Shown here piece by piece: positions 36,888-50,200 of a DNA stretch of 64,000 bases (within the stretch, counting starts at the first letter, position 1; each line of letters opens with the position of its first letter). The position numbers and the translations under genes are program-made. Source of the DNA: Liolophura sinensis (lineage: Eukaryota > Mollusca > Polyplacophora > Chitonida > Chitonidae); contig NC_088302.1 in assembly GCF_032854445.1 (NCBI RefSeq), positions 20,843,788-20,907,787 on the forward strand, given 5' to 3'. Below the pieces are notes generated by a model. The model did not search any database. It saw only the letters and a list, made by a program, of their open reading frames with translations, and had not been told where the DNA came from.

Positions 36888-37085
36888 TGTAACTACACGG
36901 CCAGCTTTATGGTGGGAGGAAACCTGGTCGATCCCAGGGAAAACCCACAATTATCCGCAGGTTGTAGCCAGACCTTCTCACGTACGTCCGGAGAGGAATC
37001 CAGCATAAGCTGGACTTGAACTCACAGCGACCGCATTGGTGAGAGACCCCTGGACCATTTCTCCGCGCTGACGTTCTAACCCCTT
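36888..37085 (-). mobile_element. SINE, family 1, 3' truncated
   Basis: CAGCTTTATGGTGGGAGGAA, CCCAGGGAAAACCCAC, TTATCCGCAGGTTG, CTGGACTTGAACTCACAGCG, ACCGCATTGGTGAGAG and the tRNA-like end, in reverse orientation. Lacks the A-rich tail. Confidence 0.85.
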
Positions 37086-38040
37086 CCTCTGTTTCAGCTC
37101 ATGGTTAAAAAGCTGCCATTATTGCTAAGTGAATCTTGAAGCTTCCCAGCTAACATTCCCGACAAAGATTAAAAACTGTTCATTTATATTTAATCTCTCC
37201 CAAATCAGCTTCTCGGGTTCACAAAGAAAAGGTATTAAAAAAGTTTTAATGGGAGAGAGAGATTTTATACCATAACACGTTGACAGATCCTTTATAGAAT
37301 GTGAAAAAAGAGACATCCTACAAGTATTTATGATAGTTTATTTATTACTCATTCGGTCACGTTTAATCTTTAAAACCATAACCAGAACCAGCGCCAATCA
37401 TTTCGATCTTGTTATCTTGTTTAAATGTCTCACAAACTATCAAATTTTGCATAGACTCTAACAAGCCGTGAACAGTCGCCGAAGTGATATCGACCAAGTG
37501 CTGGTTATTGTTTTATGCCACCAGCGAGCTTTTGTCACACCGACCATCAGTGACATACGAGATTCTCCATTAACGAATAACATCGCCTTTTGTCGTAGTT
37601 AGCCGGCGCCGGTTATTGGTAGTTATGCCATATAAATAATTGAAAAGCGAACGAGCCGCTGATAATCAATGACCAATGTAAGCGCACAGTGAGCTGGAAT
37701 TTATCCGAGTCGTTAGCCATACCGGTCTTTGTCAGGGCGCTGAGCATATGTGACTGAAAGTCAATCACTTGTCACAAACTTGTATGTCGGACGATGGTTA
37801 CTAAGGTGAAGTCGGCCATGACACCTGTGACTGTGCAGCGCAGAGGATTGCAGTTTTTGTCTCGCGAGAGCTTTCCATAGAGTTTCGATTGTACCTAAAC
37901 AAGAGTCTTAGACAGGCGGCAATAGGAACTTTTCCCGTTTGCTTATTGATTATTAGTGATTTTACGTCGTTTCACCGTTTTCCTGGTGGCAGGCGGGCCG
38001 CGGGACACTTCCCAGCATGCCTTAAGCACGGAGACAGCGC

Positions 38041-38175
38041 ATGGATCGGTGTGAGGACAATATTCCGCCATGGCAGGTTAGATCGTCCAACACCAGCCGC
38101 GTTTGCAACCAAGGCGAGTCTCAAGTTCGCGCGCTATGTCGACAAAACCAGCGAACAAGAATGCTGCTGACGTGA
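38041..38175 (+). promoter_or_regulatory. Upstream ORF in the putative leader of the channel gene
   Basis: An ATG at 38041 opens 44 codons ending 49 nt before the channel ATG at 38225. A shorter frame, ATG-GCA-GGT-TAG, starts near 38070 in a good initiation context (GCCATGG). If the transcript covers this stretch, these frames would reduce initiation at the main ATG. The leader is not mapped; a TATAAATA-like motif lies near 37630. Confidence 0.3.
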
Positions 38176-38224
38176 AGAAGGGCCTTGGTCAACACTGACC
38201 AAGGACCTAGTAAACTCAAAGTAG

Positions 38225-41200
38225 ATGCTTAACTTTCTTTTCGGACGTGATATGGAATCTGTAGCTGAAAAGAAGAAATTGGACAAGAGAATTACCATCA
38301 ATGTAGGAGGGCAGAGGCACGAGACTTGGGCCAGTACCCTTGAAAGGCTGCCTGGGACGCGCCTTGCCCTGTTGGCTAGCCTTCTTCAAGGAGACGAGAG
38401 TTGGGATGAGGACCATAATGAATACTTCTTTGACAGACATCCGGGCGCTTTTGCAACCATCATCCATTTCTACCGCTCCGAGGAACTTCATCCCCAGGTG
38501 AACATCTGTGGAAATGTGATGAAAGGGGTGAGTACAGTTTTTTTAATCAGTTCAAATTTTGATACATGTGATCTTTGACCTTTGTCTATGTTGAATCGTG
38601 ACGCATTTTGACACTTGAGCTGTAAATCAATTTGGTAAATTTCGTTAAGGTAAAGTATACTTTGTCATTTTCCAGATAAATTCGGTGTCTAATTGCAATC
38701 GGACAGTAATTTGAAACTTTCTGTCACAGAATTGTAAACTACGGTTTTATGATATGGCCTTGCTATTTGGTGAATTGCCTAAGTGTGAGTACCGAACAAG
38801 TTCGGTACATAATGATATCGTCATCTTCATATCGAGCCGTAATATCTCACTTTGTGAATGCGATTTTTGTACATTTGCGTTTAAAATGTTTCATGATTGG
38901 ATGTATTACTGCCGGTATGTCATTAAATCCCATTCTTTCAAATTTTGGGGACCTTTGTGGCCGAGTGGTTAGCGTGCCAGCGCGGCGCAATGACGCAGGA
39001 GCCTCTCACTAATAGAGCCGCTATGAGTGCAAGTCCAGCTCATTCTGGCTTTCTTTCCGGGAGTACGTGGCAAGGACGTGGCTCTGCCCAGTTTCCACCC
39101 ACAATAATGCTGGCAGACCTCGCATAAGTGAAATATTCTTGACTACGGCGTAAAACACCAATCAAGTAAATAACTAAATAATTTAAAATTTCCCTACACT
39201 TTAACGTTGTACTCAAGCCCTTGACTAGGAAACTTGTTACAGTTACTTATTGGCGTTTTACATGTGTTTCACTACAGAATAATAAATAAAAAAGGCGCTT
39301 TGCTTTCCAAGGAAATCTGTGTAGCTGCATGTAGCTCTATGATCTGGTGGCTGTGTATACGGAAGCAGTCATTGTTTGATGTTGACGTGGATTGATGTTC
39401 ACACGTTTCTGATGTTTATTGACAAGCACAAAGTGATTATTTTACCATCGATTTGCCATGAAACAACTAGATCCTCAGTCATATTATGGCCAGTAATTTT
39501 CACAGCCTTTGTTAATCAAAGCCTCTTAGCCATTGTAGCCTTGTATATAGTTTTATTGCCATGCTTCTCGTGGTAAGCATGAACGCTTAGTCCCGGATGT
39601 ACCTATGGCAACTGATGAAAACTTTCATTGAAATGTTTTTGTCAAAGACAAAGTTTCCAGAAATTAGTTGTAAGAATTTCCTTGCGAGAAGTTTATAAAG
39701 GTATAGCACACATTGTATGTTCTTAATATAAGAGACATATATATTATACTGGGTAATATAAGAGACGTATATATTATACTGGGCAAACCGATGTAATGCA
39801 TAGGAATTGTCTATTTAACACGCTCAAAGAATTTATGCTCTCAGTCAGTCGGTAGGTCCGTGGTATGGGTTGACAGAGATGTTCCTAGAAATCTCGTCGT
39901 AACGAATGTATAATTACCCATTTTTCTGTCTCTTCAGGCTTGTATCGCGTTCTTGTAAGTCAGACTCACATTATGTATGCATTAAATATTCGAACCTCTA
40001 TAAAACATTGTATATCCATTTTTGAAAAGTTATGATATATAAAGCTGTTTTTGAATTTCGACAGGAAGAATGCTGGGTAGAACACTAGTTACTGGTATTC
40101 CAGCTCTAGACTCGGTATTGTCACACTGAAAAACGTTTCAAAGATTCGTAAACTGTTTTATTTGAATATAAGTTGCATATAATGGTCGAACTGATTATAT
40201 ATTAATGAAACACTTATCCTGAACAAACGAATTAGAAAAAAATAAATGTTTTTGCACTAAATGTTTTAACAGCGGAATCGAATGAAACGATTTTACACTA
40301 GCATTTTCTTGTCCTTTACTCAGATAAAGTAAGGGATAGAGTGTTCGGCTGAACTGCTAATTGACTTTTAAGAACAGATATGTCACGCGGCAAACATGTT
40401 TATATTCCTTTTTTTTTGAAAACCTTGCTTTATTAAACATATTTTTTTCTTTTCATTTATCTATTGTTACTTCAAACATAATTTTAATCATGTAATGTAC
40501 ACTCCAAAAACTGAAATGTTACAAATATAACATTCATAATATTAACATTATGGCAGCGGTGAAGCATCGAACATTTGATTAACGCTTTGAATTTTGGAAA
40601 TTGAACTGTTAACAAAATTGTAAGAAAATGCTATGATTTGATACTGTCTTAATATCAACACCTTTATGTGTGATGTTCCACACATTCATTGATCATTTCA
40701 CTACAAATGTAAAAAAAATTTCTCCTTAACATTATGTTACAACGTGCATATTTTACAACATCTAAAATGTTACATTTCGTTATCATTTAGAATGTGTTGA
40801 CAGTTGCCTTTTAACAGTGTGCGATGTATAAAGGCTTTCCGTTGTTCCAAGCATTTGTTCTTTACAAACAGCAATCTATACGCCTGAAAACTCCAAGAGT
40901 CCACTCGAATCAATATTCAGTGCATATTTTTCATTCACGCTACGAGCTCCAAATAAGACTTATGCTTAGCATAGTAGGTCTTGTTTATTAAAAGAGGTCT
41001 GGTGGTTAAATGTGCTCGCCTTGTGTGGCCGCTTGAACAGACTGAAGTTCGTTGAAGATCATTTGTCCGTCTTCAATACTTTGTGCATATATGTACGTCA
41101 TTCGTGGGAAACATGTCAATGACTTGCTGAAGGTAGTTGGTTTACCCCAAACACTACGGTTCTGTTCTCTCATAAACCGGATCGAATAAAAAAAGAAAAC

Positions 41201-44200
41201 TCTGATGTATGTCGTGAATCAACAGTTTAATAAATATATAAATATTCTTTAAAAGAATATGTGGCTGTTACATTTACATTAACTTTTAGCGTATTTGTGA
41301 CCATTACCTCAACTCTCCATGAAGGATCACTGTGATGGCAAAGATGTGGCCTCTAGTTCGCCATCTGACGAGATGAAGCAAGATGTTTTAACTTTATAAC
41401 CTAGGAAAGAAGCATGAACAGCAGGTTTGCTAAGGTTTCTGTGGCCGTGATGAAGCAAAATATCTTAACCTTGTGGGCTATAATTGTGTACAGCATGGCC
41501 AACCTGGTTGGTAAGGATTCTTGGACAGGATGAAGCAAGATCTCTTAAACTTGTAAGTCAGGGTTGTAAATAGCATGGCCAACAGTGATGGTAAGGATTC
41601 ATTGCCATCAAGATTTCTTAATAAAATGAAGTAAGAACTCTCTGTTTGTAAGGCAGGATTGTATAATACATGAACACGGGCGTTCCACTGACAGTATGTA
41701 CCAAAACGTCTTAAGCCTGTTATGTTTAGTGTTAAAAATAACCTGAACAAGACGATTCCACCAACGTGATGAAGCAGGCTGCTTTAAGCTTGTAAAGGAG
41801 TAATGTACGTAATATGTATACAACTGGGTTCGGGTCGCGGGATGAAGCAAAATGGCCTATAGTATATGAACAACAAAGTTGCTCCGGTGGGATGAAGCAA
41901 GACGTCTTGGGCTTGTAAGATAGGGTTGTACATAACATTAACAACAAGGTTCCGCTGTTGCGATGAAGCAAAACGTCTTCAGCTGGTAGGGTAGGGTTTT
42001 ACATGATGTGAACAACAGGATTCCGCTGGTGTGATAAAGCAAAACATCCTGAGCTGGTGAGAGGGGTTTTACATAATGTCAACAACAGGGTTCCGAATGT
42101 GCGATGAAGCAAAACGTCTTGAGCTGGTGAGGTCGAGCTTTACGTAAGGGCTCTGATGGTGTCATGAACCAAAACGTCTTGAGCTGGTGGTGTAAAGTTT
42201 TACATAACATGAACAACAAGGTTCCGCTGGTGCGATGAAGCAAAACGTATTGAGCTGGTAGGGTAGGGTTTTACATAACATGGAGAACAGGGTTCCGCTT
42301 GTGTGGCAAAGCAAAACGTTTTGAGCTGGTAGGGTAGGGTTACATAATATGAACAACAGGGTTCAGATAGTGTGATAAAGCAAAACGCCCTGAGCTGGTA
42401 GGGTAGGGTTTTACATGACATGAACAACAAGGCTGAGATGGTGTGATAAAGCAAAACGTTTTGAGCTGGTAGGGTAGGGTTACATAATATGAACAACAGG
42501 GTTCAGATAGTGTGATAAAGCAAAACGCCCTGAGCTGGTAAGGTAGGGTTTTACATAACATGAACAACAAGGTTCCGCTGGTGCGATGAAGCAAAACGTC
42601 TTGAGCTGGTAGGGTAGGGTTTTACATAACATGAACAACAAGGTTCCGCTGGTACGATGAAGCAAAACGTATTGAGCTGGTAGGGTAGGGTTTTACATAA
42701 CATGGAGAACAGGGTTCCGCTTGTGTGGCAAAGCAAAACGTTTTGAGCTGGTAGGGTAGGGTTTTACATAACATGAACAACAGGGTTCAGATAGTGTGAT
42801 AAAGCAAAACGTCTTGAGCTGGTAGGTTAGGGTTTTACCTGACATGAACAACAGGGTTCACATGGTGCATTAAAGCAAAACGTCTAGAGCTGGTAGGGTA
42901 GGGTTTTGCATAATATGAATAACAAGGCTGAGATGGTACGATGAAGCAAAACGTCTTGAGCTGGTAGGTTTTACATGACATGAAGAACAGGGTCCCGATG
43001 GAGCGATGAAGCAAAACGTCTTGAGCTGGTAGGGTAGGGTTTTACACGACATGAACAGCAGGGTGAAGATGCTGCGATAAAGCGAAACGTCTTGAGCTGG
43101 TAGGATTTTACATAATGAATAAAACAGTTCAGACGGTGCGATGAAGCAAAACGTCTGGAGCTGGTGAGGTAGGGTTTTACATAACATGAACAACAGGGTT
43201 CAGATGGTGTGATAAAGCAAAACGTCTTGAGCTGGTAGGGTAGGGTTTTACATGACATGAACAGCAGGGTAAAGATGGTGTGATAAAGCAAAACGTCTTG
43301 AGCTGGTGGGGTAGGGTTTTACATGACATGAACAACAAGGCTGAGATGGTGTGATAAAGCAAAACGTCTTGGGCTGGTGAGGTAGGGTTTTACATAACAT
43401 GAGCAACAGGGTTCAGATGGTGTGATAAAGCAAAACGTCTTGAGCTGGTAGGGTAGGGTTTTACATGACATGAACAGCAGGGTAAAGATGGTGTGATAAA
43501 GCAAAACGTCTTGAGCTGGTGGGGTAGGGTTTTGCATAATATGAAGAACGGGGTTCTGATTGTGCGATGAAGCAAAACGTCTTGGGCTGGTGAGGTAGGG
43601 TTTTTACGTAACATGAACAACAGGGTTCTGATGGTGCGATGAAGTATAACGTGTTCATTTAATAAGGAATTGATCTGCTTTTAGGTATACAACATACTAA
43701 GTATTCAGCTTCGTTTGATAACACAGGCACTTGCCAATAAAGCTCATTTGCACCCGTTGGCTTAATTGGGGCGTCCCATTATGTCGTAGGCCAGCACGCA
43801 TGCAGACAAGTACGTGTGGTCTATATGCATACTGTATTAAAAGCAGACAATTCAATTGCATGTTAGAATTGCTTACCAGGTACCTTTGCTTTGCCAGCCC
43901 AATATGGAACAATAGTCATAGTGTATTGATATTGGAATTATGGTCATGTGACTTGTGTAGGTTGAATACGATCTATTACCAAATTGCAAGCGTGTGGTTG
44001 TTGGGAAACGACATTCAGTGTTTAGGGACGCGACTTGACATTGCTTTGGTACTATAATATTGGAACTAATTACCTTGGGTGTAAACAAGGAACTGCCTCG
44101 TCTGACAAGGTAAACTTTGGATTTTCCACTACGAATACAGTCATTTGTGATGGTTATCGATTCTGTTGTTGAGAAGCAAACAGTTCTGCTGAAAGATATG

Positions 44201-47200
44201 CATAGCAACCACGCTATCCCTTATATAAGTGGCTTGACGTTCAGTTTCAGGAGGTTTTTATGACGTATATTTCTCCGATGTATTTTTTATTCTATTCATA
44301 ATTTTTCTTTCCTTTCATTATTGATTTGCTCATTATGATAAAAAAGGCAACCTTATGAATTTCACAGACGTGTTACTTATATATAACATACAAACAAATA
44401 CGGTAAACATTTGCTTTGTACTTTCATTTTACTTTTGTCATCTTTTGGAACTGTTTGTAATCTGTCATACCGTACCATACAAACCTCACAGTAAGAAAAC
44501 CTGCTTGTGGTTATTCCAGTCTTGTTCAGTATCTAGACAATGTAACATATACTAAACATAACCATATCAACCTAAATTGCTATCATTTGCTACAAAGGGT
44601 AAGTATAAGTATGTTTCATTGGAGATAAAAAGAAATTCTTTATATAGTTTAATAAAACTATATTAGGCTACGTAAGATTAAATTTGTTTCATTCTAGATT
44701 AATAGCTCGGACACACGAGATACGAGTTCAATCCCTGACACAGGGAATTTGTACATTCGTCCGCTGTCACACTTGTGGAACCAGAGTGACAGTAAACGGT
44801 CGATGGCCCTCGTATGACCATATGTATGGGCAGCCTAACTTTGAAGACCAATCGTCTTTCATCAGTATGATGTACATATCTACAGGTCGCACGTCGGAAA
44901 AACACTTAAATATGTGATTCCGTGGTTCACTCCAGACACTCCGGTTTCCTCCACCTATTAAACTGACCACTTGTATAAGTGAAAAATCATGACGAGTATG
45001 ACTTTAAATAAATAAATAGATCATTCAATCAATCACTCAAAATTCGGAAAGGATGTAAACGAACTAGATGCAGACTGTACGTCAGGAGATATAGAGTGAC
45101 AGTGGCATTTGACTTACAATCTTACCACAGTTTAACCTAGATAGTTTTAGCATCATTTCAAAGAAATGTTTTAACATTTGTTTTATTTCAAAACATAGAA
45201 TGTTATAAATTTATGCGTCGAAACAGACACTCGTATACAAGCCGTCAACCAAAATGGACGTTTGAGGTCAACAATCGCAAGGTCAATTCCTAAAACGATA
45301 TTTTTAACACAAACCCTCAAAGAACTAAGAAAGTATATTTGGTGCGTAATTAGGATGATGTTGGAAAGACGCAAGGAATGTTCTAGGGGCATGAGTGGAA
45401 CCAGTATTTAGATCGTGAATCATGCTAGTATATAAGTTATCGATCATAAAATATGTATATATGTTGCGCTTCGATCGCATCTGTTCATACATCCGACGTG
45501 GCGATCTAATTCAACACGATGAAAATACAGCCCCTATACCAGGATTAAGCCGATTCAGACACGACATTTAGCAGCTTACACAAAAACATCTACAACATGC
45601 AGAAGCCCTATAACAGATAAGTAGATCAATTTATGTAGATCAAATTACTGCTAACAAAAGTGCAAATCTAAAAGTTAGTCTCACTTCCTGCCAGCGTCCA
45701 GAATTGCCGAGCGACACATTATATAGAGCAAGTTCGTGATTGGTTCCCGAGGGTTAGATCGGGCATTCGGTTATTAACGTTGGATTCCGGAAACACAATT
45801 CGGACATTTCCGCACCTTGCCGAACGTTGACGTACAGATCGGAAAAGGTTTCCTTGGTAAGAAAGGCTTGTGCATTTCTCTGTTTGCCGTGGATTTACTG
45901 GCACAGGATAAGGCACTCGAGTTTCCACTGTCCATGTTGGCAAGTTTGTTGAATCAACAGTAGTGGAATGGTCTGTGTACATGAACTGAGGTTTTTGCTG
46001 ACGTCATTCATTAGTGTGAGCTAACTGGTCTTTAATCAAAATAGAATAGTAATTAAGCTTTCATCTAACAGACGTAATTCATTGGTGTAAGCGACTAATC
46101 CCTTTGTGTTGACAGTGCTCACACAAATGACGGTGGAATTCAGTTGGATCTATATTAGGTTTTACCAGATACAGACAGAATTGATTAAATCTTTGCCATT
46201 CAGTCCAATCCAGCGCTTTGGTGTCGCGTTCAGTGTGTTATTTGACGGTGCAATCATACTGCTCAGTGCCTATACTTTGTCGATTAACTTTGGGGGGTGG
46301 GGGGGAAACTTCATGTGTCCTTTAGTTGTTGGCTCGTGAAATTTAATTGCGTTTGTGAGTACCGGTATCGTCAATATTGTCGCAAAATGAAAGTCAATCA
46401 ATAAGGCTCCCGACATATCATCTGAGGTTGTTTTAAGGTTTACCGAATCAATTTACAAAGTCAATTTAGAACAATTTTATTCTTCATTAAATGATTCCGT
46501 AACACACAGTTTATTCCTATATCTCCAGATGACAGGTTATTCTGTGAAGCCTTCGGTTAACAAAACGGCTGTAGTTAAAATCAGGAGGATGTATATAAAA
46601 CATAGAGATCGATTTGCGACATTATTTTTTCCATGAACTGTAAGCTCACACTTAATATAGACAAACGATAGTCCAATGAATTTACGTAACTGCGATGTTT
46701 AACATATTGTATTCTTGGGAAGTCAAGCAAATGCGAATTTCATGTCGTTCAGTTAATAAATCGTTCGTACGTTGCCCTCCAACCGTAAATTACAGCTTGT
46801 GGCGTGTGCCAGAACGGGTAAATAAACACCGGGTTAGGAGTGCTCTTGTTTGGGGCAACCAAAGTTTCTTATTGTATTAATAAAAGCAAACCATTGTAAC
46901 CGGACGTCTCTTCTGGAAAGGGATGGAAAGAGAGGCTATGGTGGCAAGCCTATCCTCTGAATTGACATGCCATGGGACTGGAGACACTCATCAATCAAAA
47001 TACACTGATACATATAACCGTCACCACTGACGCGAATACAACCGCAGAAGGCGGGTTTGACTCAAACCAAAAGCTATAGCAGTGGGAAGCTTACAATTTC
47101 AAAGAACGCCATTTTCCGTCCAAAGCCAATCTATAATTTATACTGTAACTTTACAATTGGGTCATATTGATTTCCGACTAAACAGACAAATGGCAACACT

Positions 47201-50200
47201 CAAAACCAATAGCCGCGCAGAGCGTATGTAGCGGTATAAATGCTACCTCGTATTGCCTATGAAAAGACTGCCTGAGTTATCGGTACATCACGTGTCATCT
47301 TTTCGCCTACTTCGACCAGATGTTGATTTAGATAGCATTGTCTGCACGCGACGAGCTATAACGCTGATGTTAGCTCCGCCAATAAAGTATCTAAAAAAAG
47401 AACAAAAATACTAAAACAAAAATTATTATAGGAAATGATTCAGTATTACGCAGGCGGGGCTGTCCAAATATCCGTTGTCAGTGTGGACTCCATATTGTAT
47501 TATCCCTAGACTTCTGTGAATGGCGATGTAATACAAACCTATAGGAGCTGTACTATCCCTGAACTATTTCCATTATGCTGACATATTTGGTTGTCTAGCT
47601 CTTACTTTATTTCGACTTCCTATTCTATTATTCCTAGACTTCTATGAATGACGATATAATACGAAACTATAGGAGCTATACTATCTTTGAACTACTTTCA
47701 TCATGCTGACATTTTGGTTGTCTAGCTCTTACTTATTTTCACTTTCTACTTTATTATTGAGTGTGTATATATACACATATATAAAGTTCAAGTCTGTATA
47801 ATGTCCAGAATTATGTCCGTAATCGCGTACGGTGATAAATAACATGGCGCTTTTTGGACGAAATGCTGAACTTTGTCGATTCTTAAGGTTTAAAAAATTG
47901 TACAACACTGAAACTATCAGTTTTGAAGGCCAAACACGTTGTGGTTACTTTTCCAGAAAAAAAAATTTCCCAGCTATATATTTCATTTTATTAGCTATGA
48001 TCGTCTTCAATACCTGTCTCACATGGGTTACATTTTGTTCTCTCCTCACATGATCAAAGAGTGTGCTGATGACAAAACACCTATGACACTATGACTATAA
48101 ACATGTCACAATTTAGGCATAGTTGTTTTCTTAAAGCATAGGGTTGAGTAAACGAGTAGTTCATAAACCCTTCTACTGAGAATGACGAGTTTTCACACAC
48201 CTTGGAACCGACTTGTTTAGGTAGGCTATGTGAATCGCCATTGTCATCACGTACAGCTATTCTAGCACAGCCAAACACTCGCTTGAAATAACTAACGGTA
48301 TCAGAATAGTGTAACAAAAACCAGTTCAGCTCGCAGGATTGTAGCTAAGCGAACTACGAAGATCAATTGGATAGAAACAGCCATTGAGAGTTGCAAGGTG
48401 CTGGGCCGTTTTTTGTTTTTGTTGTATTTCGTTCCTTTACCTAAAATTTCGCCATCAATTCATTGTACCCGGCGTTCGTGGTGAGAGCTTTCACTCTCTA
48501 ACTGATACTATAGATGTAGTTTCATTTTTCACTCAAATTGTCAGTATACCTAATCCAGAATGTCAGCTACAGTTCTCTGTCGCATATTACAGATGTAGTT
48601 TTATTATTTCCCAAGGCGTAATTTGTGTCCTTGAATGACAACTGCCATTCTATATCGGATATTACTAATGTAGGTTTTTTTTCTTTACCCAAGGCATTAG
48701 AATGTCAACTGCCGTTCTCTGTCGGATGTAACAGATGTAGTTTCATTCTTCACCCTAGATGGCAGTATGTGCCCCAAGAATGCCAGCTGCCCTCCACTGT
48801 CAGATATTGCAAATGTCACTCTTCACCCTACAGGCGTCAGTACTAGATGGCAGTAGGTGTCGCTCAATGACTACTGAATCAACTGTAGGCCTACCCCTTC
48901 ATCGGATATCACAGACGAAGTCCCATTCTTTACTCTTGATTAGAGTTGTCCTTAAATATCAACTGCCGCTATCTACCGGATATTACAGATGGACATGCAG
49001 TTTCCGCCTTCACCCGATACGTGTCAGTTTTGTGCTCACATATTCTCAACTGTCGTTCTCAGTCGGATATTACAAGTGTCTTTACTTTCCGAAGCTGATA
49101 TTGATTTCACAAGGGCCATTATGTCACTATCGATCAGGAGAAAGAAAACATGATGTTCCGCACACAACACGACTAAAAATGTCAATCATTTGTTTTTGGA
49201 TTTTATCAAGGATATTGATCAAAGTATCAATTATAATTACATGTTTCTAAATTTCCCAGTTTGTGTGGATTCTAGGAAAGAGTTGATCAAGGTTAGTACT
49301 AGCACTTTAGTCGCAAAAGCATTTTTGACAGCGCACTGTTATGGTTGCACATAACTGAGAAATTTTGTCCGTGGCGATTTTAATATCTGGACCTGTAGCA
49401 ATAGCAAAGAACACTTAAATAGATTAATAGTGATATAGTTTTCAGACTGCCGTCTAAGATGGCAGCAGAGCATAGTTAACTCAAGCCGCTGCTTCGTCCA
49501 CGCATGTGCATGCCATTGCTGACACCTAAATTCGAACGTTTGTGAGGGCAGTATATTCATTGTGCGACTGCTCAGCTGGCCTAATGGTCAAAGTGTCGAC
49601 TTCGCCGTCGAGAGACAGGTGCTCAAAGCCGGGTCGGGTTATACCAAAGTCTTTCAAACTTGTATTTCTTGTTACCTCGTTTGGTTCAATTGCAAGGATT
49701 GGCAGGGTGTCAGTATAATGTGACTGGGTAGGACGTCATGCCTGGTGTCTCCAGCATGATACTTCAGTGACGGCAGCAGTTTGGCGTCATGGACTCGCCT
49801 TGCCACAAGAAGACACAGCCTATGCACACCAACCTAATGACTCGTCGTCGTCATATGAATGAAAAAGTGTGAAGTACGACGTAAATCCCAAAGACATACA
49901 TAGACACACACACACGCACGCACACATACACACATACCTACAAAGAAACCCCCAACCAACGCTTCCTAATTCAATCAAATATATCACTGTTTTCGTCAAA
50001 TTATATGAGACCACTTTTCCACGCACTGTTTATTTGTGTATAAAACAATCGTATGGTCGTGGAATTGAAATTTCAATTACTTGCATCATCTTGAATGGAT
50101 TATTTTATTTCTTTATTTATTTATTTGATTGGTGTTTTATGCCGTACTCAAGAATATTTCACTTATACGACGGCGGCCAGCATTGTGGTAGGAGGAAATC

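Noticed and set aside
38022-38041. RE1/REST-like site in the channel leader (TTAAGCACGGAGACAGCGCA)
   Set aside because: Both halves match the vertebrate motif fairly well but the spacing is one base short, and I am not sure the organism has REST.
38948-38975. Possible functional tRNA gene
   Set aside because: The A box is good but there is no cloverleaf; it is the head of a SINE.
41478-43658. Overlapping minus-strand open frames of 60-107 codons (Cys/Phe/Pro-rich)
   Set aside because: They are the 71-bp satellite read in shifting frames.
48759-49250. 163-codon plus-strand frame
   Set aside because: Covers the degenerate 75-100 bp tandem repeat; no motif or splice support.
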